A stretch of DNA of 64,000 bases from Thelonectria olida (lineage: Eukaryota > Ascomycota > Sordariomycetes > Hypocreales > Nectriaceae): NCBI GenBank assembly GCA_020736575.1, contig JAGPYM010000001.1:1612001-1676000 (forward strand), read 5' to 3'. The notes beneath the pieces are model-generated. The model ran no database searches, was not told where the DNA came from, and saw only the letters and a list, made by a program, of their open reading frames with translations. Positions within the stretch are counted from its first letter, which is position 1, and the number at the start of each line of letters is the position of its first letter. Positions 43,464 through 55,909 of this stretch are shown here, piece after piece. Made by a program: the position numbers and the translations under genes.

Positions 43464-45143
43464 ATGGCAGGATCTGACTCCCCCGCGACCGAGGGTCCCA
43501 CGTTTGCCCCGCCTCCGCTCCCCGCTGGTTGGATTGCGCAGTGGGATGGCTCGAGCAAGAAATATTACTTCGTCCAGCTATCTACCGGCGTCTCCCAGTG
43601 GGAAACGCCTACCGAACCTGCAAAGACGGGCAACACCCCGAGTCCGAATATCGAACATCCCTACGGTACCCCAGGCCACCAGCCTGAGGTCATTACCCAT
43701 CCCGATGGATCTCAAACCTTTCGCCATCCCGATGGTACTATGGAGCCCATCATGCCCGACGGCTCGAGGGGTACTGACGGTCCTGCTGGTGAACGTGGTC
43801 TTGGTGTAAGTTGGCGACTTGGCTCTGGGCGTCTTCAATTTCTGAGGAATCAACATTTGGCTGACCAACGTCTTCGCATGCATATAGTCCATGGCCATGA
43901 ACGCACTTCTTGGTGGTGGCAAAAAACCAAGCCATGGAAGCGGAAACAACTCCAATCCTCTGGGCAATATCGGTAACCTAGCTAGTCAATTCCTCGGAGG
44001 TGGAAGCCACGGCAGCGGAAACAGCGGAAGTCATGGGAGCGGCGGCAACAACTCGGCTGCTGGTAAGCTCGTCGGACAGCTAGCCTCGAGCTTTATGTCT
44101 TCAGCGACCTCGTCCCACGGATCGGAGAAGCCGCAAAACTATCACGGCGGCCAGAGCTCCGGAGGGTCCCAGCATCAACAGGGCGGTCTCGCTGGTAGTG
44201 TCATGGGAGGCGTTGCCCACATGTTTGGCGGTAAGCCCAGCAGCGGTGTATGTACCCTACATCCTTTCGAGACAACTCGCTTTGGCCAAGAGGGAACAGA
44301 TAGACTAATAATGTGCGCTTATAGAACCAGAACTTTGGATACTCTAATTCGGGTCACACCCCGAACCAGGGGGGAAGCTACTCTGGCGAAGCTCCCACCT
44401 ACAAACCTCCAGGATCCTCTGCTGCTCAGCAAACCACCTCGCCTCCCGCTAACGGATCGCAATCATACAACTCGCCTCCTTCGAGCCAGCACCAACAGCA
44501 TGCTCAACAGCAGCAGCATGCTCAACAGCAGCAGCAGCATCACCAGCAGCAGCAACAACACCAAGGCTCTCAGCCTTCTCAGGGCTCTCACCAAGCTCAT
44601 GGATCGAATCCCCAATTCGGCTCGAACACTCCTTACGGCTCGAATCCAGCGTTCGGATCGCACACCAACTCATTCCCGCCTCCCCCTACCAGTGCTCCGC
44701 CTCAGCAGCAGTCGCAACAACACAGCCAGGCTCCCTATGGCCAGCCTCAGCAGCAATCGCAACAACACAACCAGACTCCTTACGGCCAATCGCAACACGG
44801 CCAGTCTCAACAGACCCAGCATTTCCCTCCTCCTCCTCCAGGTCAGCCACCTTCACAACAATCGTATGGCCAGTCTTACCCCCACAGCTCCCCCCCTGCT
44901 GGCGGCCACGGAGGACATGATCAATATGGTCAACAGCAACAGTCCTATGGTGCTCCCCCCACTGGAGGTCAATCATTTCCTCCTCCCCCTCCTCCCAGCG
45001 GTGGATACAATCCTTCGTACAATGCGCCCCCGACTGGCCAGCATCAGTATGGCAACCAGCAACCTCACGAGAGTGTTCCTCCGCAGGTTCCCCACGGAAG
45101 TTACCCTCAACAAGGCCAGCAGCAATACGGAGCACACTATTGA
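43464..45143 (+). CDS. WW-domain protein with Gly/His/Ser-rich and Gln/Pro-rich low-complexity tail
   Basis: Exons 43464-43805, 43888-44247 and 44325-45143, 506 aa, both introns phase 0. One WW domain at about residues 18-50 has Trp23 and Trp46 at the canonical spacing and a YYF core (LPAGWIAQWDGSSKKYYF). Next come a His/Pro/Asp segment (HPDGSQTFRHPDGTMEPIMP), a Gly/His/Ser region, and a tail of poly-Gln, PPPPP and YGQ-type repeats. WW domains bind Pro-rich ligands; the tail itself has such motifs. The low-complexity composition is prion-like, so condensate behaviour is a reasonable guess. I cannot name an orthologue. Confidence 0.85.
44487..44564 (+). repeat. CAG/CAA (poly-Gln) coding repeat
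   Basis: Interrupted CAG/CAA runs encoding QHQQHAQQQQHAQQQQQHHQ-type sequence in the WW protein. Such tracts are often length-polymorphic. Confidence 0.85.
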
Positions 45144-45514
45144 GATTTCTGCGCGCGCCATAGCTTGTCAATGATTGCACCGCTGGTTTGTTATTATTGT
45201 TGTGACCGTTGTCCGCTAGCCAGATGGAGGTCGACAGCACGCATTTCCGGTTGAGTAGTTCAGAGCCCGCTCAGATCGAATAAAGAACTTGTGGGTTGGG
45301 GAGAACATCGTTAGGGGGGTTGGGCCAGCGCTACCTGGAAAAGGGACCCAATTGCGAAGACCCTGAGGGCCGAAGAAGCTGAGATTGGCAACAGGCCATG
45401 CGAAAGATGACGATGACGACAAGGATGATTTGGTAGATAGAAGAATTCACCTACCCGACCTGGTTGATTTGGGAATTAGGTCACGACGATTTGAGAACAC
45501 GAAGATTTATGTCC
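45144..45514. other. Convergent spacer
   Basis: About 371 bp holding the 3' UTRs of the WW gene and the membrane-protein gene. Nothing else seen. Confidence 0.5.
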
Positions 45515-46310
45515 TTAGTTTTGCTTTTTTGTTGCACTCTCGGCGGTGATGGCAATGGATTGTAACTTGGAGGCGATGGACCGAGCCCCGAACCAGGCGA
45601 GCAGACCTACAGCTACAAGATACCCAATGGTTGGTATGAGTGATTGGGGAATAACGTTGTAAAAGTATGGATCCAGGATAAGGTCTGCGAGAACCGGAGG
45701 TGGAGTTTTCATGAGTGCTGCATCATCCGTGAAGTAATCCGCAGACGCCCGTACTTGGAGCAGGAGGACAGAAGATTGGCGTTCTCCTTGCTCCCGTGGT
45801 AAGTGCTCCTGGTCAGCTCCAGAAACGGCCTGACGCTTGCTGGCGTACTCTTCCAATGAGCGAATGAGCTCTGGAGTGCTCCAGACCGTGTCCAGCTCGT
45901 AGACGTCCAATGCAAAGGCTGTTGGTTGCTTCATTCCGAGTGAGTTAATTTCATAGAGCTCCATGTCCAGTAAGTTGGAATGACATCGGCAAACTTACAA
46001 TGGCAGCCCAGCAAACACGAAGCTCGTAGCGCTGGCTGGGGGTGAGATGATCTAGCAAAAGCCAAGTAGCCGCACCAGTAGCAGCGTCCCCAGGTTGTGT
46101 AGGGAAAACACGGGTCAAGTTTGCGCGAACTAACGGATCATCGGGAGAGAGAAGATGGAGTTGAAGGTCGCGGAGAGTGGGCGATTGAACGGGGATATTG
46201 GCGACATCCGGGGCTGTGAATATGACCTTTTCAGTGTTGGCTGCCACGTGGAGGATGATGACAGAGAGGGATGTTATGAGGAGTATGGGTGAAGAAAAAG
46301 AGAAAATCAT
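45515..46310 (-). CDS. Predicted type I ER membrane protein with KKXX tail, 241 aa
   Basis: Minus-strand exons 45999-46310 and 45515-45928; the 70-nt intron (GTAAGT…GAAG) is phase 0. Residues 1-24 form a signal peptide (MIFSFSSPILLITSLSVIIL…). A lumenal domain of about 170 residues follows, with beta-sandwich-like sequence (LTPSQRYELRVCWAAIQPTA). A membrane span lies near 200-220 (LIPTIGYLVAVGLLAWFGA). The short cytosolic tail ends KKQN, a canonical KKXX COPI retrieval signal. I do not recognise the family. The topology suggests an ER-resident chaperone-like or GPI/glycan-pathway accessory subunit, but that is inference. Confidence 0.75.
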
Positions 46311-48179
46311 GGTTGCTCGTCACTTGAGATGGATTGATGGTGTTGATGTGACGTTGCTGAGTCTGAGAGTCGATACTAGCTACTTCATTGACACCTATCC
46401 TAGGAGGTTGAGGTGTAGTGGTGGCGGCGGCTGATGTTCGGGCCATGAGGTTCATGCCAGCAGCCACAGGGGCCACACAGGAGAGCAATAAAATTATGGA
46501 AGCCTGGAGGGATGTCAAGGAGCTTGGAGCAGTAGGATATCCGACCTTGGGATGCCGAGATCGTCCTCAAGCACGGGGAAACAAACACTACACTACAACG
46601 ACGCCCGTACGAGTATCTTAGCATTAAATATCCTGCTGCCTATCTCATGATGGATGTCACGGGTCATGGATTAGAGACTATGCTGCAGTACAGATACGTC
46701 ACAGCGAGGAAAGGGCACAGGAGAACAAGTAAAATCAACACATCTCTTCGATGATCGTGGATGGGTCATGATGCGGTATTGCTTTTTGGCTTGTCCTGGA
46801 GCATGGGGTTCTTCCGACGAAGTGGACCGGCGCCAATCCAAACTTTTGGAGCCGTCTAAGGGGGCGAGGCCGAAGGAAGAGAGAACGACGGGAACGGGTA
46901 AGCACATTGCAGCTTGGGAACTGGCTGGGGGTCGACGATGAAATGTGGGCTTGGGGCTTGACGATGTTCGATTGTGAGAGGACAGGTCAAGCAAGGGTTG
47001 TTTTAGTAATGGTCCATCGAGGGCCGTGGCCATGTGGGCGAGAAAAAGGGTCTCTCGGGGAGCGGACGGGGAGACGTCAGGGCGCAAATAATTTGATGAT
47101 CATGATATTGCTGAAGAAAGGGAGGCGAATTAGCGAGGAGAGAGAGCTGTGTTTGGTTTTGCTTTTTCCGCTTCTCTTCTTCTCTTTCCCCCGTGCCGAT
47201 GAGACAGAGGACAGGATACCCGCATATGTAAAGCAGAAATTGCGCAGTGGTGGCGTTGGAAAATGGCTTCCACAGGAATAAAGCACGTATGATAGCTAAA
47301 TTGTTGCCTGAAGAGGGAAGAAATGAGTCGGTTTTCGACGATGGGAACGGAACCGATTTTTGCTAGCAACCAAAATTAGTACGTATTAATAAAGAGGCAG
47401 AGGTTCTCAGTATCCGTATCGTAGGCGCGGTACGAAGCATTCGGAGATAATAATCTGCTGAGAGTGTCGTCTGATAAACATGGATTCATGGATCGTCACC
47501 AGAATGGCTGTCGGCCATTGTTGATAGAAAATGGGTCTCTTCCCCTTGACTGCGCTTGCGGCCCCGGCCATAATTTGCTGATGGCAGCTGCTTGTTGGCT
47601 GGAGCGGTGAAGCGGGCAGGCGGGCACTCGGGGCAGGAGCCACTTTTCCATGCTGGCCTGGCCGCCTAGGAGCCACTCACCTCAGTCCAAGGGAGCCGGT
47701 GGGAACCAAAGGAGCCTCTGGAAGCCAACGGGAAACTGGTTAGAGCCGAACGCAGAGACAGCTCAGTCACTGTTGACCACCGCCTGGAGTGTTGTGAATG
47801 CAGTGGTGGCCAGCAAACACACCCTCCCGCCCCCTCACAACAACAGCAGCCTGATGTACTTCTTCGTCCTGAGTCCAGTGCAATTGGTACCTGCAGACCC
47901 GCAACAAACGCGCTTACCCCCTTCAGGCCAGCAAGACACCTCGAAATCAACAAATCCCAGGTCGGGCAAGCCTCCCCTGTCTGCCAAATTTCCCCCACCT
48001 ATTTTCTTCCCCCCATCGTCAAACCAAACTGCACGTCCTTGTCTTCGCTCTCATCCTTCCGCCTCTCTGTCGTAAAAGCCTTGTCTGGCCTGTCTTTGCC
48101 CGCCTGCTTATTTTTGCTGAACTTATTCCTCCTCTCTCCATCTCCTTAATCCTCATCATCACATCGTCCATCTGCAACC
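46311..48179. other. Spacer and alpha-tubulin promoter
   Basis: About 1.9 kb between divergent genes. No supported ORF. C-rich and pyrimidine-rich blocks at about 47820-48170 precede the tubulin start, as expected for a strong promoter. Confidence 0.5.
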
Positions 48180-49940
48180 ATGCGTGAGGTCATTAGCATC
48201 AACGGTAAGATCTTCATGCCGCCCACACTCACGCGTCTTCACCGCAACCTCCGACCACGATTCTTTTTGTAGCGTGCTAACTTGTCCACAGTCGGCCAGG
48301 CCGGTTGCCAAATTGCCAACTCCTGCTGGGAGGTGTGTTTTCATAGCTCTCGAAGCTCTCTGTGTGCCGTCATTGCTAACTCTGCCACTTTTGTAGCTTT
48401 ACTGCCTCGAGCACGGTATTCAGGTACACAAAACAGCACCTCCTTTTGTTGACATCGCCACCTCGTTCCATACTGACCGATGATTCTCCAATATACAGCC
48501 CGATGGTTACCTCACTGAGGAGCGAAAGGCTCAGGACCCTGATCAGGGCTTCAGCACTTTCTTCTCCGAGACTGGTATGGATTCGACCTCCTCGCTTTAC
48601 CCCTATCAACTCTGGGCCACGTCTAATCATCTCTGTGTGTATAGGCCAGGGCAAGTACGTCCCTCGTGCCATCTACTGCGATCTCGAGCCCAATGTCGTC
48701 GATGAGGTCCGAACTGGCGCCTACCGAAACCTTTTCCACCCCGAGATGATGATCACTGGCAAGGAGGATGCTTCCAACAACTACGCTCGTGGACACTACA
48801 CCGTCGGCAAGGAGCTCATCGATACTGTGCTCGACAAGATCCGCCGCGTTGCCGACAACTGTGTTGGTCTTCAGGGCTTCCTCGTCTTCCACTCTTTCGG
48901 TGGTGGTACCGGCTCTGGTTTCGGCGCCCTCCTGATGGAGCGTCTGTCCATCGACTATGGCAAGAAGAGCAAGCTCGAGTTCTGCGTCTATCCCGCTCCC
49001 CAGACTGCTACCTCCGTTGTCGAGCCCTACAACTCCATCCTCACCACCCACACCACTCTTGAGCACTCCGACTGCTCCTTCATGGTCGACAACGAGGCCA
49101 TCTACGACATCTGCCGCCGAAACCTCGGTCTTGAGCGCCCCAACTACGAGAACCTGAACCGTCTGATTGCTCAGGGTAGGACTTGATACCTCGACTTTTT
49201 GCATTGGACATATTCAAGCTGACAACCCGTTTACAGTCGTCTCCTCCATCACTGCCTCCCTCCGATTCGACGGTTCCCTCAACGTCGATCTCAACGAGTT
49301 CCAGACCAACCTCGTGCCCTACCCCCGAATCCACTTCCCTCTGGTCGCCTATGCTCCCGTCATCTCGGCCGCCAAGGCCGCCCACGAGGCCAACTCCGTC
49401 CAGGAGATGACCATGTCCTGCTTCGAGCCTAACAACCAGATGGTCAAGTGTGATCCCCGCAACGGCAAGTACATGGCCACCTGCTTGCTGTACCGTGGTG
49501 ATGTCGTTCCCAACGACGCCCACGCTGCTGTCGCCACTCTCAAGACCAAGCGCACCATCCAGTTCGTCGACTGGTGCCCCACTGGCTTCAAGCTTGGTAT
49601 CTGCTACCAGGCTCCTGAGAACGTTCCCAACGGCGATCTCGCTAAGGTCAACCGTGCTGTGTAAGTTTCTGTACCCCTTTGTGAAACAACAGACATTCTA
49701 ATAAGCTTTCTTAGGTGCATGCTTTCCAACACCACCGCCATCGCCGAGGCCTGGTCCTCCCTCTCTTACAAGTTCGATCTCATGCACTCCAAGCGTGCCT
49801 TCGTCCACTGGTACGTTGGCGAGGGTATGGAGGAGGGTGAGTTCTCTGAGGCTCGTGAGGATCTTGCCGCTCTCGAGCGTGATTACGAGGAGGTTGCTGC
49901 CGACTCTATGGGCGATGATGAGGGTGATGCCGAGTACTAG
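48180..49940 (+). CDS. Alpha-tubulin
   Basis: Seven exons: 48180-48204, 48292-48332, 48397-48423, 48499-48574, 48645-49175, 49237-49660 and 49715-49940, 449 aa. It begins [20 protein letters not shown] (alpha-type) and has the tubulin GTP-binding signature GGGTGSG. It carries the alpha-type loop [20 protein letters not shown] and ends in an acidic tail, DDEGDAEY, with the alpha-specific C-terminal Tyr. By simple alignment the acetylatable Lys40 position is Arg, followed by Lys. It polymerises with beta-tubulin into microtubules. The first four exons are tiny (25, 41, 27 and 76 nt), a typical fungal tubulin layout. It is distinguished from beta-tubulin by MREVI rather than MREI and by the EY terminus. 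Confidence 0.96.
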
Positions 49941-50442
49941 GCGTGAACATGGAAACAACTGGATTACTATTCTGCTACCAGGTTTAGCCTGCTCTCCGTC
50001 ATAGAGAAGGTCTATTTTCTTTTTAAAGGGTGCCGAGCCAAAACGAGTTTTTAATGCCGAAAAAGACCAAATTTGTAGATGTCAACACCGCTCTACTACA
50101 TACGTGTATGGTTTGCCATCAAAATCCTAAGTACCTACATACCTATCTAGTGTAATTATTAAGTATAGGGAGAGTGATAATGTCCGTTGAAGCCCTCAAA
50201 TTCAATTCAATTGGTCCAACTACATGTTGCGGTGCAGTTAGTCTAGATGTTGCTGGGCGGTTTGTGGGGAGAACGGCTCGGGGAACTGAAGCTTGGTCGG
50301 TCAGTTAGCTCGGCCCAATTGCTGAAGCCGACAGTAGGCGACTGACGTCGGCTTCGCCCAGTTCCGATCCCCTCCCAGTTACTCGGGCTCTCACCCTTGC
50401 CACGATCAACAAACAAATCCACGTTTGAAAATTCAATTCACC
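49941..50442. other. Spacer between tubulin and HMG-CoA lyase
   Basis: About 500 bp with the tubulin 3' UTR and the HMG-CoA lyase promoter. A cluster of short ACCTA/TACCTA motifs lies near 50130-50150. No gene. Confidence 0.5.
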
Positions 50443-51610
50443 ATGAATCTCGCCCGATCGAGCATCTGCAGAGCTTGTCGACGCCCCCAATTCCGCTGGC
50501 AGAAGGGGTTTGCGACAGCCAGTAACACATCGTCTGACAATTTCGTCAAGCTGGTTGAGGTCGGACCACGAGATGGCCTCCAAAACGAGAAGAAAGCGAT
50601 CCCCCTGGCGACAAAGATTGAGTTGATCGAGCGATTGGCACGAACTGGAGTATCAACCATCGAGGCAGGCTCCTTTGTGTCTTCAAAATGGGTTCCCCAG
50701 GTATGGTGTTAAGAAATGATGCTGCCCCTGCCCCGGCTTGTCTAACAAGTGGTGCAAACAGATGGCCAACTCTAGCGAAATCCTTGACCATATTCTTCAA
50801 ACCAAAATTCAGTCTCCGTCTCCGATCTCATATTCCTTCCTCGCGCCCAACGTCAAGGGACTGCAGAACGCTGCAAAGATCCTGTCCGCCAACCCCAACG
50901 CCTTTGCGACACAACTAGAACCTGCGAGCGAAACCGAGGCAGTGTCGAAACCATCGATCGAGGTGGCCGTCTTTGCGGCAGCTACAGAGTCATTCTCGCA
51001 GAAGAATCTCAACTGCGACATTAAGACATCTCTGGAACGATTCAGGCAGGTGATTCAGGACTCCAAGGCTCTGGGTCTTCGGGTTCGAGCCTACGTCTCC
51101 GTCGTGCTCGGATGCCCATTCGAGGGATTCGACGTCGATCCACACAAGGTTGCTGAGATTGCGACCGACCTTCTCGAATCAGGTGCAGATGAGATCTCCC
51201 TGGGCGATACGACAGGCATGGGAACGGCGCCTCGAACAGGTGCTCTGCTTAGGTGTATGACCGCTGCGGGCATTCGTACCGAGGATATCGCTATGCACTT
51301 CCACGACACATACGGCCAGGCTCTTGTGAATACAGCTGTCTCGCTGGAGCACGGAATCCGGACGTTTGACAGCAGCGTGGGTGGACTAGGCGGCTGCCCT
51401 TACAGCCCTGGAGCTACAGGCAACGTTGCGACGGAGAATATGGTTTACTTTTTGGAGACACTCGGTATGAACACCGGTATTAACTTGGATGCCATGTCAG
51501 ATATTGGATCGTGGATCACAAAGGAGCTTGGTAAGGCCAACGACAGTACTGTGGGCAAGGCGGTCCTGGGAGCTAGAGCTCGAGCTACAGCTGGAGCCTC
51601 TAAGCTTTAG
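50443..51610 (+). CDS. Hydroxymethylglutaryl-CoA lyase with N-terminal mitochondrial and C-terminal peroxisomal signals
   Basis: Exons 50443-50700 and 50762-51610 (61-nt intron, phase 0), 368 aa. The DRE-TIM fold is clear: VEVGPRDGLQNEKK at the start of the barrel (catalytic Arg/Asp region), SLGDTTGMG, HFHDTYGQALVN (metal-binding His pair), and the active-site Cys loop GGLGGCPYSPGATGNVATE. The enzyme cleaves HMG-CoA to acetyl-CoA and acetoacetate in leucine breakdown. The N-terminus (MNLARSSICRACRRPQFRWQ) is an Arg-rich mitochondrial presequence. The C-terminus is SKL, the canonical PTS1 peroxisomal signal. The start at 50443 is the first real ATG. Confidence 0.94.
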
Positions 51611-52022
51611 ATGGAACCTGTCGTATTTTTATCTCATTCTACGCTCAAACAATACTTCTTTGCAAATAGGCAAAACTATAAAAACAACATAAAATATGGG
51701 ATTAATTGCACAAGACGAGTTATCAAGCTGCTTCATGGAAGGGTGCCTGTGTAGGTTGGTTTGTCAGTCATGTGATGTCACTCGAGGGAGGGAGCAGGCG
51801 GGTGCGTACCTAAGGTAACGATGCCGCAGCAGGTTATCGGCCGTGCGTCTTGGGTTGGCGTAGTGGGCTCCACCTTGGTGAGGCAAGCTCAACCTCCTCC
51901 GACCAACTCTCCAACCTCATCCTAGCTTGAGGCATCAGTACCAGCTCCCTCCTTCAAACCCGCCCTTTTCGACGTCTCGCCATCTTCCGTTGCTCCGTCC
52001 TTCTCCGTCGCCCGCCGCAGCC
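51611..52022. other. Spacer upstream of VMA2
   Basis: About 412 bp: the HMG-CoA lyase 3' UTR and the VMA2 promoter. A TACCTAAGGTA palindrome lies near 51808. No gene. Confidence 0.5.
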
Positions 52023-53896
52023 ATGGCCGATCCGCGCGAGTCTTCGTCGTACTCGGTCGCCCCGAGGATTCGGTACAACACCGTCGGAGGTGTCAACGGC
52101 CCCCTCGTCATCGTCGAGAATGTGAGGACATGCCCAGCGAACAGCCCGTTCACGTCTTATCATCTGGTCTGACAACTCCAGGTTAAATTCCCCCGATATA
52201 ATGAGATCGTCAACCTCACTCTTGCCGATGGCACGACCCGATCTGGCCAGGTCCTCGAGGCTCGAGGTAAGCTATAATGCCTTGGTCCCCTCGTTCTGAT
52301 GACGTGCGAGATACTGACCCCAAAGTATAGGTGACCGAGCTGTCGTTCAGGTATCTTCTCACGATGGCCCCTTGTTCTCGACGGCGATTGACCGGCCCCG
52401 ATAGGTTTTCGAAGGCACCCCCGGTATCGATGTGAAGAAGGTAGGCGCGCATTGCGGTGTACATGTGAGAGAGCATCTGGCTGAGACAATGATAGACCAA
52501 AGTCGAGTTCACCGGTCAGAGCTTGAAGCTCGGTGTGTCTGAGGACATGCTTGGTCGTATCTTTGATGGTTCCGGCCGAGCTATCGACAAGGGCCCCAAG
52601 GTCCTGGCGGAGGACTACCTCGACATCAACGGAAGTCCCATCAACCCCTACTCTCGTGTAAGCTTCCACGTTCTCCGCGCAATGTACGATCTCCTCTAAA
52701 GGCAGCAGGAATACCCCGAGGAGATGATCTCAACCGGTATTTCCGCCATTGATACCATGAACTCGATTGCCCGAGGACAGAAGATCCCCATCTTCTCCGC
52801 GTCCGGTCTCCCCCACAACGAAATCGCCGCTCAGATTTGCCGACAGGCTGGTCTGGTCCAGAAACAGGGTATCACCAATAAGGGCGTCCACGATGGCCAC
52901 CAGGAGAACTTCTCCATCGTCTTTGGTGCCATGGGTGTCAACCTGGAAACCGCCCGTTTCTTCACCCGCGATTTCGAGGAGAACGGCAGCTTGGAGCGTG
53001 TCACCCTCTTCCTCAACCTTGCCAACGACCCTACGTATGTATTCACACCCATGTTTGATTTGTTATGCAGTGTCTAATGACTGTACAGTATCGAGCGTAT
53101 TATTACTCCTCGTCTTGCCCTGACCACCGCCGAATATTACGCCTACCAGCTTGAGAAGCACGTCCTGGTTATCCTTACCGATCTTTCAGCTTACTGCGAC
53201 GCCCTCCGAGAAGTTTCCGCTGCCCGAGAAGAAGTCCCTGGTCGACGCGGTTACCCCGGCTACATGTACACTGATTTGTCCACCATCTACGAACGAGCCG
53301 GTCGTGTCACCGGTCGAAACGGCTCCATCACTCAGATCCCTATTCTGACCATGCCTAACGACGATATCACCCATCCCATTCCTGATTTGACTGGTTACAT
53401 TACTGAGGGCCAGATCTTCGTCGACCGTGCCCTGGACAACCGTGGTATCTACCCTCCTATCAATGTGCTGCCTTCGCTCTCTCGTCTCATGAAGTCTGCC
53501 ATCGGTGAGGGCATGACCCGAAAGGATCACGGTGATGTGTCGAACCAGTTGTACGCCAAGTACGCTATTGGTCGTGACGCTGCCGCCATGAAGGCTGTCG
53601 TCGGTGAGGAAGCTCTGTCGGCCGAGGATAAGCTTTCGTTGGAGTTCTTGGAGAAGTTTGAGCGTCAATTCATCAGCCAAGGTCGCTACGAATCTCGATC
53701 CATTTACGAGTCGCTGGATCTCGCCTGGAGCCTGCTCCGAATCTACCCCAAGGAGCTCCTCAACCGTATCCCCGCCAAGGTTCTCAATGAGTTCTACCAG
53801 CGTGCGGCCAAGGATGCAAAGTCCAAGGGCAAGGCTCGGGCCGAGACTGGTGCTCGGGATCAGCAACAGGAGGAGGAGAACCTGATTGATGCTTGA
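52023..53896 (+). CDS. VMA2: Vacuolar (V-type) ATPase subunit B
   Basis: Seven exons: 52023-52121, 52182-52266, 52331-52350, 52405-52440, 52496-52657, 52709-53034 and 53089-53896, 511 aa. Conserved blocks include [60 protein letters not shown] with [10 protein letters not shown] in place of the catalytic P-loop, and [20 protein letters not shown]. This is the non-catalytic nucleotide-binding subunit of the V1 sector that acidifies vacuoles and endosomes. Exon 3 is only 20 nt and exon 4 is 36 nt. At the fifth intron the acceptor repeat CAGCAG allows an extra Gln; I use the second AG because it gives YSREYPEEM, the family consensus. Confidence 0.95.
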
Positions 53897-54424
53897 GGAA
53901 GCAACTTTCCGGCGTTGCGATAGAATCATAATGAGCGCGCACAGGAGAAGGATTTGGTCAAGACAGCACTGTTTTACAAGGATCGGTTTATACGTTGAAG
54001 GACTCGTCAGGCGATGGGGAGACTCGGGGCTCAGGGACGACCTGCAAGCACAAGAGCAGAGCCTTGGGTGCACATAGGAAGCCGAGTTAATGCCATTCAA
54101 TTTCCATCAGGCAGAGGCTATGAATATTTGGATATCAAACATGGGAGAAACATATGTGGAAAGTTCGCATGGTTTTAGTCCGTTTTTGATATGCAGCGTA
54201 ACTCAGCCTTCTACGGCCAATGACAGAACCGATGATGTCTAAAGCGGACCGGAGTACAGTGTGAGCCCCCAACTCACACCCCGCCACCTTCAGTTTTTTG
54301 ATATTCTAAGAGCCACCAGATGCAAAGCGAAGAAAGGTTAGCAACGGAATAAACATAGAGTAACAGTCCTACATTTTTGTCGTCGTCAGACTCGAGACTT
54401 TTCGCGGAACTCACATCATACACC
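53897..54424. other. Spacer between VMA2 and DPH1
   Basis: About 528 bp, the VMA2 3' region and the DPH1 promoter. No gene recognised. Confidence 0.5.
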
Positions 54425-55909
54425 ATGGAGGAAGATAGACTCCAAAGCGATCTTGGCATCGCTGCCGACATTGAAGAGGCCCAACTGATGGCTCAGTCGA
54501 GTCACCCCGCGCCCACCGAGACTGAGACTACAACACCAACTGGACAAGCCCCGGTGAAGCAGCCCAAGAAGCGTTTTGTTGGAAGAAGGGCGGCGGCGGA
54601 AGCAGCGGCAAAGAATGGAGGCTCAGTGACGACGGGTGAAAGCGGTGCGGTTGCAGGTAGGTTCTTCTCTCCCAAGACTTCATAACCTCACATAGTTGGT
54701 GAGAACGGGTGCGAACAAATGAGGAGAGGATCATGTCGACTCACATTTTCTACAGCAGCGAAACCCCGACGAGCGCCTCGATTGCTAAATCAGGTACCCA
54801 AAGAGATCACCGAGGATCCCAATCTCAAAGCTGCTATTGCGCTGCTGCCCGCCAACTACAGCTTCGAGATTCCCAAGACGATTCATCGTATTCGCACCGC
54901 CGGCGCAAAGAGAGTCGCTCTTCAGATGCCCGAAGGCCTCCTCCTATTCGCCACCACCGTCTCTGACATTCTCACTCAGTTCTGCCCGGGCATTGAAACG
55001 CTCATCATGGGTGACGTTACGTACGGTGCATGCTGCATCGACGATTACACGGCAAGGGCCTTGGGATGTGATCTGCTGGTGCACTACGCCCACAGTTGTC
55101 TCATCCCCGTCGACGTAACCAAGATTAAGACACTCTACGTCTTCGTCGATATCAGCATCGATGCCACCCATCTGCTCAACTCTCTTGAGCGCAACTTTGC
55201 CAGCGGCAAGACCATCGCTGTCGTGGGAACCATCCAGTTTAACGCTACCATCCACGGTGTCCGAAACAACCTTGAGCGCGCGGGCTTCAAGGTTGTCGTC
55301 CCCCAAATCGCGCCTCTCAGCAAAGGCGAAATTCTCGGCTGCACGTCACCGGTCCTCAAGGACGACGACGCCGTTGACCTCATCCTGTACTTGGGCGATG
55401 GCCGCTTCCACCTGGAGAGCATCATGATTCACAACCCGTCTATACCCGCCTACCGCTACGACCCCTACTCACGCAAACTCACGCGCGAGACGTACGGCCA
55501 CGACGAGATGCAGTCGATTCGCCGCTCCGCCATCCAAACAGCCAAGAAGGCTCGCAAATGGGGTTTAATCCTCGGTGCCCTAGGCCGCCAGGGAAACCCT
55601 CACACCATGGCCCTCATCGAGAAGCGTCTGCGCGAACGTGGCATCCCCTTTATCAACCTCCTACTGAGCGAGATCTTCCCGGGCAAGCTGGCCCTCATGT
55701 CAGACGTTGAGTGCTGGGTGCAAGTGGCGTGCCCGCGGTTGAGCATCGACTGGGGATATGCGTTTCCGCGACCGCTCCTGACGCCGTACGAGGCGCTGGT
55801 GGCGCTCGAGGTCAAGGAGGATTGGGGCAAGGGGGTGTATCCGATGGACTACTATGGTCGTGAGGGACTGGGGAGGACGAAGCCGATTGAGGTTGGGGCG
55901 AGTGGGTGA
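54425..55909 (+). CDS. DPH1: Diphthamide biosynthesis protein Dph1
   Basis: Exons 54425-54656 and 54756-55909 (99-nt intron), 461 aa. After a disordered N-terminus the family core starts at [20 protein letters not shown]. Three conserved Cys motifs that hold the radical [4Fe-4S] cluster are present: [15 protein letters not shown] (about 168), HSCLIPVDV (about 190) and [12 protein letters not shown] (about 396). Dph1 with Dph2 transfers the 3-amino-3-carboxypropyl group of SAM to a histidine of elongation factor 2, the first step to diphthamide. The size and the [13 protein letters not shown] motif favour Dph1 over Dph2. The start is the ATG at 54425. Confidence 0.94.
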
